Assembly (NCBI GenBank): GCA_021186555.1
Contig: JAJKFL010000006.1
Coordinates: forward strand, 36,329,478 to 36,393,477
Source of the DNA: Reticulitermes speratus
Taxonomy: Eukaryota; Arthropoda; Insecta; Blattodea; Rhinotermitidae
Length of the DNA stretch: 64,000 nt
Direction of reading: 5' to 3'
Below the pieces are notes generated by a model. The model had not been told where the DNA came from and did not search any database. It saw only the letters and a program-made list of their open reading frames with translations. Numbering within the stretch: position 1 is the first letter of the stretch; each line of letters begins with the position of its first letter. Shown piece by piece: positions 58,101 to 64,000 of this stretch. Made by a program: the position numbers and the translations under genes.

Positions 58101-59857
58101 GCACATTTTGTAGCTCAAAACAGCTTTCAAAACACTGTGTGAACAGGTTAATGCAATTTTGGGTTTTTAAAAAGTCAGAATTTTAGTGAGCCTGAGTGGC
58201 TCACAGCTGTTCAATAAAGCCCCGCAGGCTGTAATGGCAATATCATTAATATCGCACACACTTAACAGTACTGAATGACATGTGCATGTCACTTATCGAG
58301 AACAACGTAGTTCATAGAACAGAGTTGGTATCGGGCTGTTTTATAATAATATTCACTGAAGATTACAGCCTTGGATAAATTCCAGCGTTGATTGGCATAT
58401 AGTTACCGACGTTTCGGAAGATGTTAATTCCTCCAAATTCAGGGCACTTCTAGAAGAGTAAGGTGCGAGGGAAGGCGGTTATTATATATTGTGTGGCCAA
58501 GAAAGACGATAGGAGTAGAAGCGCAGTGCAGGTAGTAGGTGGGCCTGGTAGGAAACTGACCAGAGTTGGTACAGATTTTAAGGTGTACGGAAACAGAAAT
58601 TATGTGGAACATTTCTACAATGATGTGGGGAGTACCGATGCCACTAGAAAGCAAGAATAAAACCAAGGGTACAACCGGTAGGTTATGAAAAGCCTCTAAC
58701 GTGCGAAATGATCAACAATGGCGGAGCACAAGAGCAAAGGTGCAGTATCGCATCCAGATCCAGAACACCAAAATCCGCTCCACCAAATCAAGAATCGTGA
58801 ACCTATAATGTACTTTGCGATTGTGACTGGGTTATATGCCAACAACAGGAACAGCGAAGAAAGTCTTGTTTGAGGAATGTCGAATTTTGTATTCGCTGAG
58901 TGATGGAGCAGAAAAAGTCTCTCCCGCAGGAGAAGCAATATTTTTCAGTATGGCTGTTTTCGGAACCACCGACCAACAGCTCATCAGGACACAAATTCCA
59001 AACAAATTTGTCGTCTTCTTTGTTTCTATGCACTTGGCTCTTCCAAAACCTCTTCCCACTTTCTCTCGTGACACTCATCCTGGTCTCTCCTCTTCGGATT
59101 TCTCACTGATCCTTTCATCGCCCTTACATATCCTTCAACAGCACGGCTCAGCCGGGGCCTACGTTTGACAGCACTCAGTATTCTGACTACTCTAACACAA
59201 CGATCGTACAATTTCTTTTCAACCCTAGCATTTTTGTATTCAAACCAGTCCTATCCTCTCCATCCTTGCCCCAATACAATTCAGCCACCTCTTTCCATTC
59301 ACCTGCGTGTTCTACTGACGGTTGGCCACATAGCGTCGCTATTCCTATCAGTCTTTTTACTCCCGTCACCTTTCCTGTTTTCCACCAATATAATAAAATC
59401 CATCCCAGCAGTTTGCTCTTCTTCACAGCGCTGCAGATGGAGGTAAGAATAGCCTCCTTCCCATAATGTCGGTAATTACGGATCACGTAATATGGCAACA
59501 TATACCAGAATGATTCTAGCTTTATTGATCGTCATATAAAAGTGAGAACATAAAATACGTCACAAGTTTCGTTATTCATCTCATCTTTTAACAAAACAAG
59601 TGGCCTCTGTCAATGTAAAACTCACTATTACTGAGTCAAATTTAAAACGTACATTGCAACTGAATAAGGCATAATGGAATCAATGAAGGCGGAAGATTGA
59701 CACTCAGTTCCCTGGCTATCTCAGTGCTACACTAAATATGTTTCATTCTGCAGAGTTGGGGAGACTTCACCGACATATCACAGGCTCTGGTGGTGTATGC
59801 TGTGGTGGCGGGCTCTTTGTATATATATTGCTGGCTTGGAAATGAACTTTCTGAACA

Positions 59858-59893
<36 letters not shown>

Positions 59894-62800
59894 TTATTTA
59901 AGTTGGAATCAGACAGTGCTGCCCCTGCTATTAATAGTTTCTTGCAGTGCGTAGCCCTATTCAGTTGTATGAATATACCCTCTCTCATGAATTGTTTGCT
60001 GTAATTACTCTCCTTAAAATAGTTATAATAAAACTACACGCTCCACTTCTAATCCTAATTCTGTTCTTCTAATTTGGTTCTCCTACTTAAATTTTACCTC
60101 TTATAAAAAGGTTTCCTATTTCAGTTCTGGAATCTTAGTGCATCCTACAAATCTCGTCTATGCTACCTTCCCATGAATAATAAACTCCTTGCTTTTCGAA
60201 AATCATTCTGTCCATATTTCTGCATTTCCGCATATTTTAAGACTACATTCATGGCATTCTCTAATCACATCGCAGGAGACATTTTTCCCTCTAATCTGCT
60301 CCTTAAACCTACAGTTTTCACATACCTGTTCCAAACCGCGCTACCACATTTCTCTCCTTCTTGTTCCAGTAAGCTCTATATAATTTGCCCCCTCACACAA
60401 CATTATTCGCACAATAAATATATAGTGAATTTCTAGCCCTCATGTTTGCTGTGTCAATCTGTCCTTGATATCATTCCATCTGATTCTAATAAATTAATAC
60501 GTTGCCTTCACGTTCATATATTGAGGAATATAAGAAATTAATCCAAAAACACACACATCTAGTTTTGACACAAAATCCAAATTTCATACTGTCTGCCATT
60601 CTTAATCACACCCTGAAAGATCAACGTAAACCATCTTAGTGGCACATGAATGCTACACGCAAGGAATTGCCAGACGTAAGAATGACAAGTACGTATGGCA
60701 ATCGGGAAGACTGCCGCAATTAATATCTGCCACAATTTCAAATGCCTGTCACAATTAAATGCTAATGAGATAAAGTTTGTACTTTAATCACAGGTTGTCA
60801 GTGAAATCAAAATGGAGATAACCGGACTTTAGAATCATTCCCCATAAAAATATTAATTTACTTACTAAGGTATTCTAATAAAACTAATAAAGCCGCTAAT
60901 CAACCCATCGCTACACCAACAACCATAGGCGAAATAATAAACAAAAAGCGCTTATGTCACTGTTTCAACTGCTCTGGCCTTTTCAGTACCGAATTTCCAA
61001 CAAAAGCATGCTCGTAGTTGGTCTAACTGGATCGTAGTTTCAATATACGTGTCCTTAAACTCCACAATTTTCGTGAGCAGTTAAACTAAAAACTTTCCAT
61101 TTTAATGCTATACTCCATTTTCCAAATTCAGACATAAGGTCATGTCCTACTCTATGAAGACCTATTCTTAACATCCATTAGGCCTACAATGAAAATCTCC
61201 CTTTATACTTCAGGACATAAATATTACAATCGTTTCGCACTTCAATACAGCCAAGTTACGTCCGAAGCCATCCATACGCCCTTTACATGTTTCTGCCCTC
61301 TTCTCCTCGATTTCCTGCTTCACACTGACCAGGCAAATTTTGTAATGGGCACTGCCCAAGTTTTGAAATTCCATGTTTAACTGCATGCGTCAAAGCACCA
61401 ACACCACCAGCACTTCTCACAGCACTCTTCCAGCCAGTGCACTTAACTCACAACACAACATACAGTGTGACATGGAGCAAAATAGCTGGAACATACTAAA
61501 CAGTCCTTTACTTTCCAGTATATTTAGTGAAGCTCCTACCACGTGTTACTTAAAATTCCCCCGCATCAAATTTGAGCTTTAAACACTCTTCAGAGCTTCA
61601 TAGGCCGGGGCAGAATATATTGTATGTCAGCTCATAAAAGCACTGGAAAGAAGTGTCTAGTCTGCGCTGATATTGCATTCGCTATGTCTTAGTGCTCTCA
61701 GCAAGCTTGTTCATAAACAAAATGTCCTCCAGAAATTTCATTCACACTTTTTCATAAGAAGAAATATTCCTTTAGTCTATACATTCATGTCCATTATACT
61801 CTGTCTCTCTCAATCTAGTAGGCTTGTCATCTTACCTGTGTAGGCTAAAGACATGATCCCAGGACGTTCAGGAAATATTTATTTGCAGGCTAAGTTATCC
61901 AGAAACAGCATGGCAGTTAATGATAACTTTCCTAAAATGGGCGCAAGCGTATTTCCTTCCCTTATACAATCTACGAATATAGAAGCATCTACAAAACTAT
62001 AGAGATAGGGGCTCCAACTACAAACCTGTCTGACACTAGTCTCTTATCACTCAATCCTATTCACGTTTCACACAGAACTAGGTGTCATCATACATAGGCA
62101 TAATGCCATACTCGCTGTTTTTCTAATTTTCAACCATAAATCTCCCATGTATACAGATTCAAAACCTTTTTCTTGTTCCTTCCTTCACCCATACTCTCTC
62201 GTGTTTATTGGACTTCGCAAGATTTTCAATAATTTCCGCCCCCTCTCTTATGGTTTCAAATATCAATACTTAGTCTAAGTTTCCTCCCTCCACTGGCAGC
62301 AGAAGATTTACCTCCAACCTCTTAACGGTAATAAGAGAATCAACACCAATCCCGCAAAGTACCTGGCCCTTCACCACGGTCTATCCTTCACAACCACATA
62401 CGGGTTCTTTACAAGGTGCGAATTATGACTCAGTAGGTTTCGACATCTACTGCCGAAGATACACTGTTTCAGAAAAACACAAATATGTCCACTTTGTAGC
62501 TTTGCTTGAAATAAAATGAGGTAAAAGTATTTAGGTTCTTGAACTCATGATTAAATTCAATTTCGGTTTTTATCAACGTAAAATGGATTTGGTATTTAAA
62601 TGTAAGTTAGTAAATTATCCATGGAAAATCTGTCACAATTTTCTTTAGAATGCCCTATTCCACACAAACAGAATAATCATCGCCAGATTCCTTCAGATAC
62701 TCTTATTATATATCAATGCCATATGTAATATTTCTTCAGCCGTCTCTGCGTGTGTTAAAATGTGAATACGTAGTCTTCTGAGTAGTAAATGAATTTTTTC

Positions 62801-63225
62801 TTATCTTTCCAACAAAACTATACACGAATCCTTGATGTAAGGTTCTTACTCTACCTTAGGCCCTTACATAACAAATCGTTCTGATTGTTCACTTACATTA
62901 ACATCCAATATTCACAAAAATTTGATAGCAATATGTTGGCAATAACACCGAAATTTATATCCGTTGTTGCTACACAACAAGTTTAAGTCATATGGTTTAA
63001 GTTAGGCCAGTTGTAAATATTCTTATTTTTTCAAGAAAACACATTTCAATTTCTTCCGAAACTTTTCAGGCTGAGTGCGTGAGAGAAGCTGCGTGGAGTT
63101 CCGACTGGGTAGGAACTCCTCTCAAATTTCAGCGCTGTCTGGTCTTCATCATTGCTACAGCTAACAAGGAGTTCACACTAACTGCTGGGAAATTTGTTCC
63201 AATCTCCAACAAGACCATGATGAAT
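49297..63225 (+). CDS. Odorant receptor gene 3, exons 1-6 (3' end outside window)
   Basis: A third 7tm_6 receptor, closest to gene 2. Exons: 49297-49607, 50099-50375, 56048-56313, 56412-56511, 59754-59858 and 63070-63225; all GT/AG, in frame, 405 codons. Exon 7, expected to encode MMNQS..., is not found up to 64000 and should lie to the right. The start ATG aligns with gene 2; codons upstream to 49189 are open but begin with TTG beside the predicted transcription start. TM1-TM6 and the pre-TM7 motif (LTAGKFVPI) are present. Probably functional if exon 7 exists. Confidence 0.9.
49608..50098 (+). other. OR gene 3 intron 1
   Basis: 491 bp. Aligns with gene 2 intron 1 minus the foldback insertion. 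No repeat or gene recognised. Confidence 0.7.
50099..50375 (+). CDS. OR gene 3 exon 2 (TM3)
   Basis: A 277 bp exon: [20 protein letters not shown], then [20 protein letters not shown] (TM3) and the end FEIANLTQ. Donor GTAATA. Confidence 0.9.
51005..51255 (-). pseudogene. LINE relic, RT tail
   Basis: Minus strand matches the 37.6-37.8 kb LINE end: [17 protein letters not shown] and the stop, followed by the same 3' sequence. Interrupted and inactive. Confidence 0.75.
52129..52166. repeat. GT microsatellite
   Basis: 38 bp of uninterrupted GT repeats in intron 2. Confidence 0.95.
55245..55510 (+). mobile_element. Probable tRNA-related SINE
   Basis: GAGGTTCAAATCGCC (about 55303-55317) is a good Pol III B box, preceded by GTATAGCGAATACGCTGAGG and followed by a T8 run. 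The 3' part contains CTAGCGCCGAGGTTAA, which occurs inverted near 28890 in gene 2 intron 2. Boundaries are not defined. Confidence 0.5.
56048..56313 (+). CDS. OR gene 3 exon 3 (TM4 and variable loop)
   Basis: A 266 bp exon: [39 protein letters not shown], a divergent charged loop and [11 protein letters not shown]. Donor GTACCT. Confidence 0.9.
56412..56511 (+). CDS. OR gene 3 exon 4 (TM5)
   Basis: A 100 bp exon: [17 protein letters not shown]5, FDAFSAVT. About 97% identical to gene 2 exon 4. The preceding intron is 98 bp. Confidence 0.9.
56868..56910 (-). ncRNA. Hammerhead-like motif, solo arm, decayed
   Basis: Minus strand: TTGAAGA, T, GGGAC-cgataggtt-GTCCC (perfect 5 bp stem II), GAAAA, GTCT, GTA. 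Two core changes. Relative of the 7.7 kb foldback arms. Confidence 0.42.
57292..57438. mobile_element. 147 bp palindromic element, sister of 21623-21748
   Basis: Same first bases as the 21.6 kb element and the same end ACTATATTG. The outer inverted repeat AATATAGTTTTCT/AGAAAACTATATT encloses a hammerhead-like core. The flanking duplication is approximate. Confidence 0.7.
57350..57395 (+). ncRNA. Hammerhead-like motif, long stem II
   Basis: CTGAGGA at 57357-57363, extra T, perfect 6 bp stem II GGGGAC/GTCCCC with 7 nt loop, GAAA at 57384-57387 but then A instead of C. The cleavage-site side is changed. Confidence 0.5.
57868..57913 (+). ncRNA. Hammerhead-like ribozyme candidate, solo
   Basis: CTGAAGA at 57875-57881, extra T, GGCC/GGCT stem II with partial pairing, GAAAC at 57899-57903, ATGCA (GTA changed to GCA). 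Flanks GTCGC and GCGAC can pair over 5 bp with a 2 nt bulge. Confidence 0.55.
58400..58444 (-). ncRNA. Hammerhead-like relic (shared with gene 2 intron)
   Basis: Minus strand: CTGAATT, T, GGAGG/CTTCC stem II, GAAAC, GTCG loop, GTA. Same TT change at core positions 8-9 as at 31990-32034. Confidence 0.4.
59754..59858 (+). CDS. OR gene 3 exon 5 (TM6)
   Basis: A 105 bp exon: [35 protein letters not shown]. About 94% identical to gene 2. The donor GTAATA is inside an AAT repeat. Confidence 0.9.
59859..63069 (+). other. OR gene 3 intron 5
   Basis: A 3.2 kb intron aligning patchily with gene 2 intron 5 (for example 60250-60420 with 34430-34600) but lacking its LINE insertions. No gene or named repeat apart from the AAT tract. 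Confidence 0.65.
59861..59894 (+). repeat. AAT microsatellite at the exon 5 donor
   Basis: About eleven AAT units directly after the GT of the donor, homologous to that in gene 2. Confidence 0.9.
63070..63225 (+). CDS. OR gene 3 exon 6
   Basis: A 156 bp exon: [51 protein letters not shown]. Donor GTAAGG. More diverged from gene 2 (roughly 82%) than exons 4 and 5. Confidence 0.9.
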
Positions 63226-64000
63226 GTAAGGACAGTAATCTGTTTGTGCATTTTAACATAGAATATACAGTTAGAAAGATAATTTTCAGCAAATGATCCA
63301 GATGTTGCCACAGGTCAAACCGGCCGTATCTAAAGTCACGCTACTCAGAACACCATAGATATATAAAAACCAAATATCCCAAATCAGCTTATGCACAACA
63401 TATCTTAAATAAGAGACATGAATATGGTCCGATACATTCCACTATGGAACTGCTCAAAATAATCAAAAAAGGGTGGCGTATGAACGTTATGGAAAACTTC
63501 TACATACTGAAATATCAACAGGAAGATATACTCATACAAGAACAAAACATAGGAGAAAAAAAACCCTCTTTAAGTTCATCATTCATACACAGCACAAAAC
63601 GCATGCGCCAAAACAAGGCACTGACGTACCTAACACAACCACAACAGGACAGTCAGTGACAGCCACACCAAGACATCAACAATGAAAACAGAGCACGGAC
63701 AACAATATTTGTATACAAACCAATTGCCAGCAACTTTTAATAATTTTTATCAACTTTTAACGACATTGTATTATCAACTTTTACGTTTTTACCCAAGACG
63801 AAACCAACCTACGCCAGACATTTAAAAGGTAAGGTTGTATAAACGGAAACAGCGAGTGTTATCAACTGTTAACAGAAAATTGACATACATCATTGTGGTG
63901 TATAAGTGGTGATACCAAATGGAACAGTGAATGTTAAAGTGAACGTGACCTTGAACCCCTGATGATGGCTCTATTGCAGCCGAAACATGTGTAGGGTTAA
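63226..64000 (+). other. OR gene 3 intron 6, partial
   Basis: AT-rich, no exon 7 found. The last 50 bases hold the best-preserved hammerhead-like motif; an element probably continues past the edge. Confidence 0.65.
63953..63999 (+). ncRNA. Hammerhead-like ribozyme candidate, best preserved
   Basis: Stem I AACCC (63954-63958) pairs with GGGTT (63994-63998). CTGATGA is at 63959-63965, an extra T at 63966, stem II GGCT/AGCC with a 7 nt loop, GAAAC at 63982-63986, loop ATGT, then GTA at 63991-63993 as the predicted cleavage site. Every core residue fits the type I hammerhead consensus; the single extra U after CUGAUGA is the only oddity and is shared by most copies in this window. Confidence 0.72.

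Larger units (their letters stand above)
56512..59753 (+). other. OR gene 3 intron 4
   Basis: A 3.2 kb intron with hammerhead-like relics at 56868-56910, 57350-57395, 57868-57913 and 58400-58444, the palindromic element 57292-57438, and an old unassigned repeat at about 58800-59470 (its first part shared with gene 2 intron 4). No gene. Confidence 0.65.

Noticed and set aside
61373..61582. Open frame in gene 3 intron 5
   Set aside because: Short and unconserved in gene 2's aligned intron; chance frame.

Overview
This window looks like part of an insect genome. It is AT-rich and gene-poor, has long introns and is packed with transposon remains. It contains a tandem array of three odorant receptor (OR, 7tm_6 family) genes, all on the + strand. 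Large repeat-filled introns, and a LINE tail of the kind I associate with cockroach and termite genomes, make a polyneopteran such as a blattodean the best guess. That placement is an inference.

Layout: OR gene 1 enters from the left and keeps exons 3 (partial) to 7 (1-9596). A 13.7 kb spacer follows, holding a complete, young Ty3/Gypsy LTR retrotransposon (13420-21510). OR gene 2 is complete, with seven exons (23288-41257) encoding about 426 aa. An 8 kb spacer carries a foldback element and a 1.76 kb non-autonomous retroelement with an internal 190 bp tandem array. OR gene 3 (49297 to beyond 63225) has exons 1-6 and loses exon 7 past the right edge. All splice junctions are GT/AG, the intron phases are identical in the three genes, and intron 3 is 98 bp in each. 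Homology also covers promoters, introns and 3' flanks, so the array arose by segmental duplication of a unit of about 26 kb (start codon to start codon, genes 2 and 3). Genes 2 and 3 share a TATA box plus a TCAGT initiator.

The Gypsy element has two 403 bp LTRs (3 differences), a CAAG target duplication, a primer-binding site, a coiled-coil Gag, and an intact Pol in the -1 frame behind a TTTAAAC slippery heptamer just before the gag stop. No env is visible.

The most interesting signal is a recurrent structured motif scattered over the window. A CTGANGA box is followed by an extra T, a variable but self-complementary short hairpin, then GAAAC, a tiny ACATGT-type stem and a GTA/GTT site. In the best copies, sequences outside this block pair with each other. 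This is the layout of a type I hammerhead self-cleaving ribozyme, and the box varies mainly at hammerhead position 7. About 20 copies, from near-perfect to decayed, sit in foldback (inverted-arm) elements with 11-14 bp target duplications. That suggests non-autonomous Penelope-like or retrozyme-like elements. The best copies are at 63953-63999, 28036-28084 and 47157-47200.

The remaining DNA is introns and spacers with LINE relics (I/R1-type ORF1 at 33.3-34.0 kb; RT tails at 12.8, 37.3 and 51.0 kb), tRNA-derived SINEs and microsatellites. I see no other protein-coding gene.
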